Below are positions 10,071 to 19,036 of a DNA stretch of 41,222 nt, piece by piece (positions within the stretch are counted from its first letter, which is position 1; each line of letters begins with the position of its first letter). The notes beneath the pieces are model-generated. The model saw only the letters and a program-made list of their open reading frames with translations, was not told the DNA's origin and ran no database searches. Position numbers and translations under genes: made by a program. This stretch comes from Blautia sp. (GTDB lineage: Bacteria > Bacillota > Clostridia > Lachnospirales > Lachnospiraceae): the NCBI GenBank assembly GCA_022777285.1, contig JALFGN010000016.1, forward strand, positions 1-41,222. Direction: 5' to 3'.

Positions 10071-11237
10071 ATGGCAGATAAAAGAGATTATTATGAGGTT
10101 CTGGGTGTTGACAGAGGCGCAGATGATTCTACCATAAAAAGTGCATACCGTAAGCTGGCAAAGAAATACCATCCGGATGTAAATCCAGGTGATAAAGAAG
10201 CGGAGAAGAAATTTAAAGAAGCGTCAGAAGCATATGCAATTCTCAGCGACCCTCAGAAAAGAAAACAGTATGACCAGTTCGGACATGCAGCATTTGAAAA
10301 TGGCGGAGGCGGCGGAGCCGGTGGCTTTGGCGGTTTTGGCGGTTTCGACGGAGCCGATATGGGAGACATTTTCGGTGATATTTTCGGTGATTTATTTGGC
10401 GGAGGCGGCAGAAGAAGAGCCAATAATGGTCCTATGAAAGGGGCCAATGTACGGGCTTCTGTACGCATTACTTTTGAAGAGGCTGTATTCGGCTGTGAAA
10501 AAGAGTTGGAACTGAATCTGAAAGAGACTTGTGAGACCTGCCATGGTACAGGTGCAAAACCCGGTACACAGCCTGAGACTTGTCCAAAATGTCATGGAGA
10601 GGGACAGGTCGTTTACACGCAGCAGTCTATGTTCGGTATGGTGAGAAATGTACAGATTTGTCCGGAATGTAACGGTACCGGTAAAGTAATCAAAGAGAAA
10701 TGTTCGGATTGTCGTGGAACCGGATTTATCTCAAAAAGAAAGAAAATTCAGGTATCCATACCAGCAGGTATTGATAATGGACAGAGCATTCGTATCCGCG
10801 ATAAAGGGGAACCAGGTACAAATGGAGGACCAAGAGGTGATTTGCTGGTAGAAGTAATTGTAGCACGTCATCCGATTTTTCAGAGACAGGATATGAATAT
10901 TTTCTCTACTGCACCGATTACATACGCACAGGCTGCGTTGGGTGGTGAAGTGCGCATCAGTACAGTAGATGGAGATGTGATGTATGATGTGAAGCCGGGA
11001 ACACAGACAGATACCAAAGTTCGTCTGAAAGGAAAAGGTGTCCCGTCCCTGAGAAATAAAAATGTGCGCGGAGATCACTATGTAACGCTGGTTGTTCAGG
11101 TTCCTACAAAACTGAATGAAGAAGCAAAAGAAGCTTTACGTAAATTTGATGCTGCCTGTGGAAATCGTCCGTACAGTGGCACAGAAAAGAAGAAAAAAGG
11201 TTTCATGGATAAATTAAAAGAAACTTTTGAAGATTAG
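10071..11237 (+). CDS. dnaJ: Chaperone protein DnaJ (Hsp40)
   Basis: A class I J-protein that delivers clients to DnaK and stimulates its ATPase. The 388 residues carry an N-terminal J domain with the invariant HPD in [10 protein letters not shown], a Gly/Phe-rich linker at about residues 78-115, and the zinc domain with four CxxCxGxG repeats ([32 protein letters not shown]). Two C-terminal beta-barrel domains follow. The C-terminus ends in a lysine-rich segment and KLKETFED. It is the last gene of the hrcA operon and is followed by a strong terminator. Confidence 0.98.
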   Translation: MADKRDYYEVLGVDRGADDSTIKSAYRKLAKKYHPDVNPGDKEAEKKFKEASEAYAILSDPQKRKQYDQFGHAAFENGGGGGAGGFGGFGGFDGADMGDIFGDIFGDLFGGGGRRRANNGPMKGANVRASVRITFEEAVFGCEKELELNLKETCETCHGTGAKPGTQPETCPKCHGEGQVVYTQQSMFGMVRNVQICPECNGTGKVIKEKCSDCRGTGFISKRKKIQVSIPAGIDNGQSIRIRDKGEPGTNGGPRGDLLVEVIVARHPIFQRQDMNIFSTAPITYAQAALGGEVRISTVDGDVMYDVKPGTQTDTKVRLKGKGVPSLRNKNVRGDHYVTLVVQVPTKLNEEAKEALRKFDAACGNRPYSGTEKKKKGFMDKLKETFED

Positions 11238-11247
11238 TATCGTCTAT

Positions 11248-11285
11248 AAAAAGAAGGAAGCGCAGCTGCGTTCCCTTCTTTTTAT
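11248..11285 (+). terminator. Terminator of the dnaK operon
   Basis: AAAAAGAAGG pairs with CCTTCTTTTT around the inner palindrome CGCAGCTGCG, followed by ATTT. This is a long stem with A-runs and T-runs. Confidence 0.9.
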
Positions 11286-11302
11286 TTCTGCTCTTTTAAC
11301 CG

Positions 11303-11331
11303 TTGCAATATAAAAAGAATTCCCTTATAAT
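11303..11331 (+). promoter_or_regulatory. Promoter of the AEC transporter gene
   Basis: TTGCAA, a 17-base spacer, and a perfect TATAAT, about 35 bases before the ATG at 11366. It follows directly on the dnaJ terminator and could drive the whole run of genes to thiI. Confidence 0.7.
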
Positions 11332-11365
11332 AGGCATGTTAAATCAGATATGGAGTGTGTAGAAA

Positions 11366-12283
11366 ATGAGCAGTTTGATTGTCCTGAAGCAGATGGTAAT
11401 GATATTTGCACTGATCTTAACAGGATATTTTTTATATAAGAAGAAATTGATATCAGGAGCAGCCTCGAAAGATCTGTCTGCAATCGTAGTAGATGTGTGT
11501 TGTCCGGCTCTGATTATATCCAGTATGTTTCAGGATATGTCCGGGATCTCCAGAAAAAATGTAGCCATTGTGGCGGCAGCAGGTATTGTCTATTATGCAT
11601 TTCTGATTTTGTTAGGATTTGGATTTACAAAATTTCTGAAGGTTCCGAAAAAAGATAAAGAAGCTTATGTGTTGATGACAGTTTTCGGAAATCTGGGATT
11701 TATCGGTTTGCCTGTAGCCTCTGCTATTTTAGGGCATGAATCTATTTTATATGTAGTGATTTTTAATTTTCTGTATAATATTGTCATTTTTACATTTGGA
11801 ATTATGCTGGTCAAAAAAGGTGTCGAAGGTGTGGAAAGATCCTGGAAAGATATCTTTACTCCCGGTTTTGTATCCTGCTTTATTGCCTTTGCTATTTACT
11901 GGTTTGATCTTACTGTTCCGGCATCGGTGCAGAGTGTGGTGCATTATTGTGCAAATGCCTGTACGTTTCTATCTATGTTGGTAATCGGTATGTCAGTGGT
12001 TGGTATGAAACCGGCAGCAGTGTTTGGGAACCGACGGCTGCTTCTTTTTACAGGGATTCGTTTTGTTCTGGTTCCTGTAGTAGCTGCATTGCTTCTTCAA
12101 TCTGTGCTTACCGATTATATTATGCGGGCTACCGTTGTTCTTATGCTGGCACTTCCTGCCGGAAATATGCCGGTGATGCTTGCTGAGCAGTATGGAAAAG
12201 ATGCACATGCTATTTCTGAGAGCATTATTTTATCCACTCTGCTGTCAGTGGTAACCATAACATTTGTATTTATGTTTGTATAA
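11366..12283 (+). CDS. AEC (auxin efflux carrier) family transporter
   Basis: A 305-residue integral membrane protein with about 10 hydrophobic segments, of the AEC family (permeases such as MleP-type malate carriers and uncharacterised YfdV/YwkB-like proteins). The N-terminal part LKQMVMIFALILTGYFLYKK and the LPAGNMPVMLAEQYGKD motif near the C-terminus are typical of the family. Bacterial substrates are mostly unknown, and I do not assign one. It has its own promoter and lies only 17 bases before prmA with no terminator, so it is probably cotranscribed with the modification genes; I see no functional reason for this. It has GGAG 12-15 bases upstream of the start codon. Confidence 0.88.
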   Translation: MSSLIVLKQMVMIFALILTGYFLYKKKLISGAASKDLSAIVVDVCCPALIISSMFQDMSGISRKNVAIVAAAGIVYYAFLILLGFGFTKFLKVPKKDKEAYVLMTVFGNLGFIGLPVASAILGHESILYVVIFNFLYNIVIFTFGIMLVKKGVEGVERSWKDIFTPGFVSCFIAFAIYWFDLTVPASVQSVVHYCANACTFLSMLVIGMSVVGMKPAAVFGNRRLLLFTGIRFVLVPVVAALLLQSVLTDYIMRATVVLMLALPAGNMPVMLAEQYGKDAHAISESIILSTLLSVVTITFVFMFV

Positions 12284-12300
12284 AAAAGAGAGGTAAAATT

Positions 12301-13254
12301 ATGAAATGGAATAAGTTTACACTGAAAACAAGAACAGAAGTGGAGGATATTGTGATTTCCACTTTAGCAGATATCGGAATTCAGGGTGCTGAGATTGAGG
12401 ATAAACAGCCTCTGACAGAAGAAGATAAGAAACAGATGTTTGTAGATATTCTGCCGGATATGCCGGAAGATGACGGAGTTGCTTATCTGAATTTTTATCT
12501 GGATGAGGATGAAGATGTGGATGCAATGCTTAAGAAAGTAAAAGCGGAGCTGGATGATCTGCGTAACTTTGTGGATATCGGTGAGGGAACGATTACAACT
12601 TCACAGACAGAGGATAAAGACTGGATCAATAACTGGAAGCAGTATTTTAAACAGTTCTATGTAGACGATATTCTGATTATTCCGTCCTGGGAGGAAGTAA
12701 AAGAAGAAGATAAGGGAAGAATGATTATCCATATTGATCCAGGCACTGCATTTGGTACAGGAATGCATGAGACGACACAGCTGTGTATTCGTCAGCTGAA
12801 AAAATATGTGACAGAAGAGACAGAGTTGCTGGATGTGGGAACAGGAAGTGGAATCCTTTCCATCGTAGCATTGAAACTGGGTGCAAGACATGCAGTGGGA
12901 ACAGATTTGGATCCTTGCGCAGTTCCGGCAGTAGAGGAAAACAAAGAAGCCAATGATATTCCTGTACAGGATTTTGAGATGATGATCGGGAATATTATTG
13001 ATGATAAGGAAACTCAGGATAGAGTGGGATATGAGAAATACGATATTGTAGTTGCAAATATTCTGGCGGATGTATTGGTTCCACTGACACCGGTCATTCT
13101 CGCACAGATGAAAAAAGGTGGTATTTATATTACTTCAGGTATCATTGATGACAAAGAAGAAACCGTTGTGAATGCAGTGAAAGAAGCAGGATTGGAAGTA
13201 CTGGAAGTCACACATCAGGGTGAATGGGTATCAGTTACTGCAAGAAAAAATTAA
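12301..13254 (+). CDS. prmA: Ribosomal protein L11 methyltransferase PrmA
   Basis: PrmA trimethylates lysines and the N-terminus of ribosomal protein L11 using S-adenosylmethionine. The 317 residues include the substrate-recognition N-terminal domain, the IDPGTAFGTGMHETTQLC signature, the SAM-binding LLDVGTGSGILS at about residues 177-188, and VVANILADVLVPL, the PrmA-type catalytic loop. In many Firmicutes prmA and rsmE follow dnaJ, and here only the AEC gene intervenes. The stop codon TAA is part of the ribosome binding site of the next gene. Confidence 0.96.
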   Translation: MKWNKFTLKTRTEVEDIVISTLADIGIQGAEIEDKQPLTEEDKKQMFVDILPDMPEDDGVAYLNFYLDEDEDVDAMLKKVKAELDDLRNFVDIGEGTITTSQTEDKDWINNWKQYFKQFYVDDILIIPSWEEVKEEDKGRMIIHIDPGTAFGTGMHETTQLCIRQLKKYVTEETELLDVGTGSGILSIVALKLGARHAVGTDLDPCAVPAVEENKEANDIPVQDFEMMIGNIIDDKETQDRVGYEKYDIVVANILADVLVPLTPVILAQMKKGGIYITSGIIDDKEETVVNAVKEAGLEVLEVTHQGEWVSVTARKN

Positions 13255-13264
13255 GGAGCAGAAA

Positions 13265-14002
13265 ATGTATCGATTTTTTGTAGAGCCGTCTCAGGTTGAG
13301 GAGCATGTGATCCGGATTCATGGAACGGATATGAATCATATAAAAAATGTACTGCGTATGAAAATCGGTGAGGAAATTCTGATTAGTACCGGAGAGAAAA
13401 CAGAATATACCTGTTATATAGAAGCTTATGAAGAAGAGGAAGTGCTGGCGCATATTATGTATGCACAGGAAGCCGGTTATGAGCTGGCTTCCAGAATCTA
13501 TCTGTTCCAGGGACTGCCGAAAAGTGATAAAATGGAACTGATTATCCAGAAAGCGGTGGAGCTTGGGGTGCATCGGATTATCCCGGTAGCGACGAAAAGA
13601 GCGGTCGTTCGTCTGGAGGGGAAGAAAGAGGAAAATAAGCAGCGCCGCTGGCAGGCAATTTCTGAGAGTGCTGCAAAGCAGTCAAAGCGTATGTATGTGC
13701 CGGAAATCAGTCATGTTATGTCCTTTAAAGATGCAGTGCAGTATGCACAGGAACTGGATGTGATTTTGCTTCCATATGAACGTGCAAGAGGCATGCAGGA
13801 AACAAAAGAGATTATCGGAAAGATCAAACCAGGACAGTCAGTGGGAATTTTCATTGGTCCGGAAGGCGGATTTGATGAAAAAGAAGTAGAGCTTGCGATG
13901 GAACAGGGAGCAAAAGCGATTACTTTGGGAAAACGGATTTTACGAACAGAAACAGCAGGATTGACAGTACTTTCAGTTCTGATGTTTGCTTTGGAGGAAT
14001 AA
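13265..14002 (+). CDS. rsmE: 16S rRNA (uracil(1498)-N3)-methyltransferase RsmE
   Basis: A SPOUT-class methyltransferase that modifies U1498 of 16S rRNA in the assembled 30S subunit. The start is the ATG at 13265 with TAAGGAG 7 bases upstream. A frame open from 13220 overlaps prmA and has no such site. The 245 residues start with YRFFVEPSQV and contain a PUA-like N-terminal domain. The trefoil-knot SAM site is IGPEGGFDEKEVELA near residue 197, and LGKRILRTETAGL follows. The next gene starts 2 bases after its stop, and that gene's ribosome binding site lies inside the rsmE 3' end, so translation is probably coupled. Confidence 0.95.
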   Translation: MYRFFVEPSQVEEHVIRIHGTDMNHIKNVLRMKIGEEILISTGEKTEYTCYIEAYEEEEVLAHIMYAQEAGYELASRIYLFQGLPKSDKMELIIQKAVELGVHRIIPVATKRAVVRLEGKKEENKQRRWQAISESAAKQSKRMYVPEISHVMSFKDAVQYAQELDVILLPYERARGMQETKEIIGKIKPGQSVGIFIGPEGGFDEKEVELAMEQGAKAITLGKRILRTETAGLTVLSVLMFALEE

Positions 14003-14003
14003 A

Positions 14004-15158
14004 ATGGAAGCATATCTTGATAATTCAGCCACCACCAGATGCTTTGAAGCAGTGAAGGATATTGTGGTAAAGACCATGACAGAAGATTACGGAAATCCTT
14101 CCGCTATGCATCAGAAGGGGGTAGAGGCAGAAAATTATGTAAAAGAGGCAGTAGCCAGAATAGCCAGAACCTTAAAGGTTCAGGAAAAAGAGATTTATTT
14201 TACATCCGGAGGCACAGAATCGGATAACTGGGCTCTGGCAGGAACTGCATATGCTCATTGCAGACAGGGAAAACATATCATTACGACAGTGTTTGAACAT
14301 GCAGCAGTATCTGCTCCACTGGCAGCACTGGAAGAACAGGGGTACGAAATTACAAAAATCCCGGTAGATAAAAATGGAAAATTTTCTATGGAAAAACTGG
14401 AAAAGGCCATTCGACCGGATACCATCCTGGTGTCTACCATGTATGTCAATAATGAAATTGGCGCAGTGCTTCCGATAGAAGCCATCGGAAGACTGGTGCA
14501 TGAGAAAAATCCGAAAACCATTTATCATGTTGATGCAATTCAGGGATATGGAAAGTACAGAATTTATCCGAAACGGATGGGAATCGATCTTTTATCTGTG
14601 AGCAGTCATAAAATACATGGTCCGAAGGGCGTGGGATTTTTATATGTAAACGAAAAAGTAAAACTGCAGCCTATGATTCTTGGTGGTGGTCAGCAGAAGG
14701 GCATGCGTTCTGGTACCGATAACGTGCCTGGAATCGCAGGAATGGGACTGGCAGCAGAAATGATCTATGAGGGACTGGAAGAGAAAGTCGCAGCAATCAG
14801 AGAGAACAAGTTGTATCTGGCAAAACGGCTGTCAGAGCTTGAGAATGTGGTGATTAATGGTCCGAAACCGGAAGAAGCAGCTCCGCATATTCTGAATGTA
14901 AGTTTTCTGGGAGTCAGAAGCGAGGTATTGCTCCATACGTTGGAAGAAAAGGGGATTTATGTTTCAGCGGGAAGTGCCTGCTCCAGTCACAAACGTGCAG
15001 GAAGTGCAACGATGGCAGCAATCGGAGCCTCCAAAGAGCAACAAGAATCTGCAATCCGATTTAGTTTAAGCGAATTTACAGAAAAAGAAGAGTTGGATTA
15101 CGCTGTTGAGGAGATTCAGAAGGTACTGCCTGTACTTCGCAGATTTTCCAGACATTAA
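14004..15158 (+). CDS. Cysteine desulfurase (NifS/IscS class V aminotransferase, partner of ThiI)
   Basis: A PLP enzyme that takes sulfur from cysteine as a persulfide and passes it to an acceptor. The ATG at 14004 has GGAGG 6 bases upstream. It has 384 residues. The PLP lysine is K203 in SVSSHKIHGPKG, and the catalytic cysteine is C326 in GSACSSHKRA. It starts MEAYLDNSATTR, as in NifS-type proteins. The neighbour thiI follows after 29 bases. In B. subtilis a dedicated desulfurase (NifZ) is encoded next to thiI and feeds 4-thiouridine synthesis, and the same is likely here. It is not an Isc or Suf operon: no scaffold gene is nearby. Confidence 0.95.
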   Translation: MEAYLDNSATTRCFEAVKDIVVKTMTEDYGNPSAMHQKGVEAENYVKEAVARIARTLKVQEKEIYFTSGGTESDNWALAGTAYAHCRQGKHIITTVFEHAAVSAPLAALEEQGYEITKIPVDKNGKFSMEKLEKAIRPDTILVSTMYVNNEIGAVLPIEAIGRLVHEKNPKTIYHVDAIQGYGKYRIYPKRMGIDLLSVSSHKIHGPKGVGFLYVNEKVKLQPMILGGGQQKGMRSGTDNVPGIAGMGLAAEMIYEGLEEKVAAIRENKLYLAKRLSELENVVINGPKPEEAAPHILNVSFLGVRSEVLLHTLEEKGIYVSAGSACSSHKRAGSATMAAIGASKEQQESAIRFSLSEFTEKEELDYAVEEIQKVLPVLRRFSRH

Positions 15159-15187
15159 ATCTACAAGAAGAAGGAAAGGATAAAAGG

Positions 15188-16366
15188 ATGTTTAAAGCAT
15201 TTTTAATAAAATACGCAGAAATTGCGATTAAAGGAAAAAACCGTTATATTTTTGAAGATGCCCTGGTTGATCAGATTCGTCATGTCCTGAAGGAAGTAGA
15301 TGGGGAGTTTCGTGTGGTAAAAGAACGAGGCCGAATCTATGTCTATGCGGAAAGTGAATTTGATTATGATGAAACAGTAGAAGCTCTGAAGCGGGTATTT
15401 GGTATTTTTGGTATCTGCCCGACAGTGGTTCTGAAAGATCAGGGATATGAAGCGTTGTCCAAAGAAGTTGTTTCCTATGTGAAGAATATGTATGGAGACA
15501 GGGAAATGACCTTTAAAATGGATGTGAGAAGAGTAAAAAAGAGCTATCCTATGACATCTATGGAAATGAATGCGGAACTTGGAGGAGATATTCTGGATGC
15601 ATGTCCGAATATGAAAGTGGATGTTCATGAACCGGATGTACTGATTCATGTGGAACTCAGAGATAAAATCTATCTTTATTCTGAAGTCATTCCAGGACCT
15701 GGAGGTATGCCGGTAGGAACCAACGGAAAAGCCATGCTTCTGCTCTCCGGAGGAATTGACAGTCCGGTGGCCGGATATATGATTGCAAAACGCGGAGTGA
15801 AAATTGATGCGGTCTATTTCCATGCACCGCCGTATACCAGCGAGAGAGCAAAACAGAAGGTAGTAGATCTGGCAAAGCTGGTAGCAAAATACAGCGGTCC
15901 GATTCATTTGCATGTAGTAAACTTTACAGATATTCAGCTGTATATCTATGAAAAATGTCCGCATGAGGAACTGACAATCATTATGCGCCGTTATATGATG
16001 AAGATTGCGGAAGCCTTTGCAAAGCAGGATGGATGTCTGGGACTGATCACAGGGGAAAGTATCGGTCAGGTGGCAAGTCAGACTATGCACAGCCTGGCAG
16101 CAACAAATGAAGTATGTACCATGCCGGTATTCCGTCCGGTGATCGGGTTTGATAAACAGGAAATTGTAGATGTGGCATTGAAAATCAATACTTATGAGAC
16201 TTCGATTCTTCCTTTTGAAGATTGCTGTACAATTTTCGTGGCAAAACATCCAGTGACAAAACCAAATCTGAAGGTCATTAAACGTTCCGAAGAAAATCTT
16301 CAGGAAAAAATTGATGAGATGATGGCAGAGGCGATTGAAACAGCAGAAACGATTGTATGCGAATAA
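15188..16366 (+). CDS. thiI: tRNA 4-thiouridine synthase ThiI (short form)
   Basis: ThiI adenylates U8 of tRNA and replaces its oxygen with sulfur; in some bacteria it also serves thiamine synthesis. The 392 residues contain a ferredoxin-like domain, a THUMP domain (to about residue 165), and the PP-loop ATP pyrophosphatase motif LLLSGGIDSPVAG near residue 184. The later motif ITGESIGQVASQTMHSL is typical. The C-terminal rhodanese domain of E. coli ThiI is absent, as in Bacillus, so sulfur presumably comes straight from the neighbouring desulfurase, with cysteines such as those in EDCCTIF as possible acceptors. It is the last gene of the operon. Confidence 0.96.
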   Translation: MFKAFLIKYAEIAIKGKNRYIFEDALVDQIRHVLKEVDGEFRVVKERGRIYVYAESEFDYDETVEALKRVFGIFGICPTVVLKDQGYEALSKEVVSYVKNMYGDREMTFKMDVRRVKKSYPMTSMEMNAELGGDILDACPNMKVDVHEPDVLIHVELRDKIYLYSEVIPGPGGMPVGTNGKAMLLLSGGIDSPVAGYMIAKRGVKIDAVYFHAPPYTSERAKQKVVDLAKLVAKYSGPIHLHVVNFTDIQLYIYEKCPHEELTIIMRRYMMKIAEAFAKQDGCLGLITGESIGQVASQTMHSLAATNEVCTMPVFRPVIGFDKQEIVDVALKINTYETSILPFEDCCTIFVAKHPVTKPNLKVIKRSEENLQEKIDEMMAEAIETAETIVCE

Positions 16367-16376
16367 GGTGTGAAAA

Positions 16377-16428
16377 GAATCCTGCTTTGCAGGATTCGAA
16401 AATAAAAAGGACTGTCGTAAGACAGCCC
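16377..16428 (-). terminator. Terminator hairpins between thiI and the HPr-like gene
   Basis: Two stems lie between the convergent genes. GAATCCTGC-TTT-GCAGGATTC (16377-16397) is perfect but lacks a T-run on the + strand. GGACTGTC-GTAA-GACAGCCC (16409-16428), read on the minus strand, is a GGGCTGTC/GACAGTCC stem followed by TTTTTATTTT, a good terminator for the HPr-like gene. thiI may be ended by the same pair. Confidence 0.75.
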
Positions 16429-16448
16429 TCTTCCGTTTGATTATTTCA

Positions 16449-16685
16449 TTAGTCTACTAAGTATGGTTTTAATACAGTCAGGATTTCGTCTAAAGCACCA
16501 TCAGCAGCATGGATGTTCAGGTCGATAGCTTTAGATAAATCTAAACTGAAGATACCCATGATAGATTTTGCATCAATTACGTATCTTCCAGATACTAAAT
16601 CGAAATCATAATCAAATTTTGTAATCTCGTTTACGAATGATTTTACTTTGTCGATAGAATTCAGTGAAATTTTAACTGTTTTCAT
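16449..16685 (-). CDS. HPr-fold protein lacking the phosphorylatable histidine (Crh-like)
   Basis: A 78-residue protein of the HPr fold. Aligned to B. subtilis HPr through KSIMG, the active-site region GIHARPA is replaced by NSIDKVK. His15, the residue phosphorylated by Enzyme I, becomes serine (S10) and Arg17 becomes aspartate. The regulatory serine is kept as S41 in DAKSIMGIFSLDLSKA. It therefore cannot pass phosphate along the PTS. It could be phosphorylated by HPr kinase and act as a regulator as Crh does, though Crh has glutamine at position 15. The ribosome binding site AAGGGAGGA is strong. It is monocistronic, has its own promoter and terminator, and faces thiI. A true HPr should exist elsewhere in the genome. 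Confidence 0.85.
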   Translation of the reverse strand: MKTVKISLNSIDKVKSFVNEITKFDYDFDLVSGRYVIDAKSIMGIFSLDLSKAIDLNIHAADGALDEILTVLKPYLVD

Positions 16686-16734
16686 TGGATAAATCCTCCC
16701 TTAACAATCAGTTTTTTTGCTTTTTACAAGGATT

Positions 16735-16763
16735 ATGTTACCGTTAATGGAAGAAAAAGTCAA
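16735..16763 (-). promoter_or_regulatory. Promoter of the HPr-like gene
   Basis: On the minus strand, TTGACT, a 17-base spacer, and TAACAT, about 50 bases upstream of the start codon. Confidence 0.65.
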
Positions 16764-16848
16764 TATCTAAAAGAGAGAAATAAAATACAAAGAATAAGAA
16801 GACTATTCGTCAAAACGCTTAACAATTATTAAAATAAAGAGGAAAATT

Positions 16849-18156
16849 ATGAAAGTGAAAGTTGCATTGCACAATTTGGGCTGTAAAGTAAACGCATATG
16901 AACTGGAAGCCATGGAACAGATGTTGAAAAATGCAGGATATGAAGTGGTGCCGTTTGCACCAGGAGCAGATATTTATATTATAAATACCTGTACAGTAAC
17001 CAATATAGCAGACAGAAAGTCAAGGCAGATGCTTCATAAAGCCAAAAAGATGAACCCGGAGGCAATCGTTGTAGCAGCCGGTTGTTATGTGCAGGCACAG
17101 AAGGATGCAGAGCAGATGGATGATGCAATCGATATTGTGCTGGGGAATAATAAAAAACAGGATCTGATCGAAATTCTGGAGCAGTACAGAAAAGAAAATG
17201 GACAGAAGCAGGAGATGATAGATCTGAAAGAACCTGTAGAATATGAGGAACTGAAACTCTCATCTACCGGAGAACATACCAGAGCTTATTTGAAAGTACA
17301 GGACGGATGTAATCAGTTTTGCAGCTATTGTATCATTCCTTATGTGCGGGGACGTGTGCGAAGCAGAAAGAAAGAGGAAGTAGTGGAAGAAGTAAAACGT
17401 CTGGTGGCAAATGGATACCAGGAGTTTGTCCTTACGGGAATTCATCTGAGTTCTTATGGGGTGGATTGCGAAGAGGCCCTTCTTTCTCTTATACAGGCCG
17501 TTCAAGCGGTGGAAGGCGTAAAAAGAATCCGTCTCGGTTCTCTGGAACCACGTATCATCACAGAGGAATTTGTCAAAACTATCAGTAGCCTGCCTGCAAT
17601 TTGCCCCCATTTCCATCTGTCTCTTCAAAGTGGATGTACAGAAACTCTGAAAAGAATGAATCGAAAATATACGGCACAGGAATATCTGGATGGTTGTGCG
17701 CTTCTGCGGAAATATTTTGTGCATCCTGCGTTAACTACAGATGTAATTGTAGGATTTCCCGGGGAGACAGAAGAAGAATTTGCACAGTCAAAATCAATGA
17801 TCGAAGAAGCTGATTTTTATGAAACGCATATATTTAAATATTCCCGAAGAAAAGGAACACGGGCAGACCGCATGGAAAATCAGATTCCGGAAACGGTAAA
17901 GACAGAGAGAAGCCATATATTGCTGGAAATGGGGAAAGATCATCAGAGAAAGTATATGGAATATTATATTGGGAAAGAAGTGGAGATTCTTTTTGAAGAG
18001 AGGGTAGAAATAAAAGGACAATCTTATTGGATCGGCCATACCAGAGAATATCTCAAAGTTGCTTTTGGGGGAGGAGAAAACCTGGAAAATTGTATCCGGA
18101 TCGGGACAATTACAGGATTTCTGGAAGAAGGAATCTTTAGCTGTACGATAAGATGA
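16849..18156 (+). CDS. mtaB: tRNA t6A37 methylthiotransferase MtaB
   Basis: A radical-SAM enzyme that converts t6A37 to ms2t6A37 in tRNAs reading ANN codons. It has 435 residues. The N-terminal UPF0004 domain has cluster cysteines C12, C48 and C79, and starts LHNLGCKVNAYELEAM, the form that distinguishes MtaB from MiaB and RimO. The radical-SAM cluster is C154-C158-C161 in CNQFCSYC. A TRAM domain occupies the last 65 residues. The ribosome binding site AGAGGAAAATT precedes the ATG. It probably has its own promoter in the A/T-rich 160 bases upstream, where I see no convincing pair of hexamers. It precedes the ireB promoter and has no visible terminator. Confidence 0.95.
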   Translation: MKVKVALHNLGCKVNAYELEAMEQMLKNAGYEVVPFAPGADIYIINTCTVTNIADRKSRQMLHKAKKMNPEAIVVAAGCYVQAQKDAEQMDDAIDIVLGNNKKQDLIEILEQYRKENGQKQEMIDLKEPVEYEELKLSSTGEHTRAYLKVQDGCNQFCSYCIIPYVRGRVRSRKKEEVVEEVKRLVANGYQEFVLTGIHLSSYGVDCEEALLSLIQAVQAVEGVKRIRLGSLEPRIITEEFVKTISSLPAICPHFHLSLQSGCTETLKRMNRKYTAQEYLDGCALLRKYFVHPALTTDVIVGFPGETEEEFAQSKSMIEEADFYETHIFKYSRRKGTRADRMENQIPETVKTERSHILLEMGKDHQRKYMEYYIGKEVEILFEERVEIKGQSYWIGHTREYLKVAFGGGENLENCIRIGTITGFLEEGIFSCTIR

Positions 18157-18169
18157 CAGAATTTAATGG

Positions 18170-18198
18170 TTGAATTTCCCACAAAGATATATTAGAAT
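18170..18198 (+). promoter_or_regulatory. Promoter of the ireB-ruvX operon
   Basis: TTGAAT, a 17-base spacer, and TAGAAT, about 30 bases before the ireB start codon. Both boxes match consensus at five of six positions. Confidence 0.75.
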
Positions 18199-18229
18199 AA
18201 TAGTAAAGTTTGAATAAGGGCGTGAGAAA

Positions 18230-18499
18230 ATGGAAAATTTAGGAAATACACAATATTTTAATGTTAAGACAGAACCGGAAATCAGAGTGAAAAAAGTACT
18301 TGATCTGGTATATAATGCTATGGCAGAAAAAGGATATAATCCGGTAAATCAGATCGTTGGATATATCATGTCCGGTGACCCGACTTATATTACAAGCCAT
18401 AAAGGCGCGCGAAGCATGATCATGAAAGTAGAACGTGATGAATTGGTGGAGGAACTGCTGAAGGAATATATTAAAAATGAATCCTGGAAGCAGGGCTGA
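18230..18499 (+). CDS. ireB: IreB family regulatory phosphoprotein (UPF0297/DUF965)
   Basis: An 89-residue protein of the UPF0297 family (B. subtilis YrzL). The Enterococcus faecalis member IreB is phosphorylated by the Ser/Thr kinase IreK and limits cephalosporin resistance. The conserved core is visible: VKKVLDLVYNAMAEKGYNPV, then QIVGYIMSGDPTYITSH and ARSMI. Threonines in the N-terminal stretch (NTQYFNVKTEP) are candidates for phosphorylation. No partner kinase is encoded in the window. It is followed after 6 bases by ruvX and then by a DUF1292 gene, the conserved yrzL-yrrK-yrzB order. Confidence 0.95.
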   Translation: MENLGNTQYFNVKTEPEIRVKKVLDLVYNAMAEKGYNPVNQIVGYIMSGDPTYITSHKGARSMIMKVERDELVEELLKEYIKNESWKQG

Positions 18500-18505
18500 T
18501 GCGTT

Positions 18506-18940
18506 ATGAGAATTATGGGATTGGATTATGGCTCTAAGACAATAGGGGTGGCGATCAGCGACCCTTTGGGTCTTACTGCCCAGGGAATTGAAATTATTCG
18601 TCGGGAAGAAGAAAATAAACTGAGAAAATCTCTGCGCAGGATAGAAGCGCTGATCGCGGAATATCAGGTAGAAGAGATTGTTTTGGGATTTCCCAAAAAT
18701 ATGAACAATACGATTGGAGAACGGGCGGAAAAATCTCTTCAGTTGAAAGAGACGCTGGAGAAAAGATGTGGCCTGCCTGTGATTATGTGGGATGAAAGGC
18801 TGACAACTGTTGAGGCAAACCGCACACTTATGGAAAGTGGAGTTCGCAGAGAAAACAGAAGTAAATATGTGGATATGATAGCTGCTGTATTTATTTTGCA
18901 GGGCTATTTGGATGCAAAAGCAAACCCGGGTACAGTTTGA
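18506..18940 (+). CDS. ruvX: Holliday junction resolvase-like / pre-16S rRNA nuclease YqgF (RuvX)
   Basis: A 144-residue RNase H-fold nuclease. E. coli YqgF takes part in maturing the 5' end of 16S rRNA, and the family was first predicted as a Holliday junction resolvase. Acidic residues of the active site appear in [13 protein letters not shown], in [11 protein letters not shown], in the DERLTT motif and in the late [11 protein letters not shown]. The start at 18506 is taken because it is the first ATG after ireB; a second ATG 9 bases later is possible. It lies in the conserved ireB-ruvX-DUF1292 cluster. Confidence 0.94.
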   Translation: MRIMGLDYGSKTIGVAISDPLGLTAQGIEIIRREEENKLRKSLRRIEALIAEYQVEEIVLGFPKNMNNTIGERAEKSLQLKETLEKRCGLPVIMWDERLTTVEANRTLMESGVRRENRSKYVDMIAAVFILQGYLDAKANPGTV

Positions 18941-19036
18941 TTTCAGCTTGATGCCGTATTTGGATTAAGAGAAAAGGCTGTAGTCCGGGACTTTTTATTT
19001 TTGTTACAAAATAGATTCAGAAGAAAGGATGAGGTT

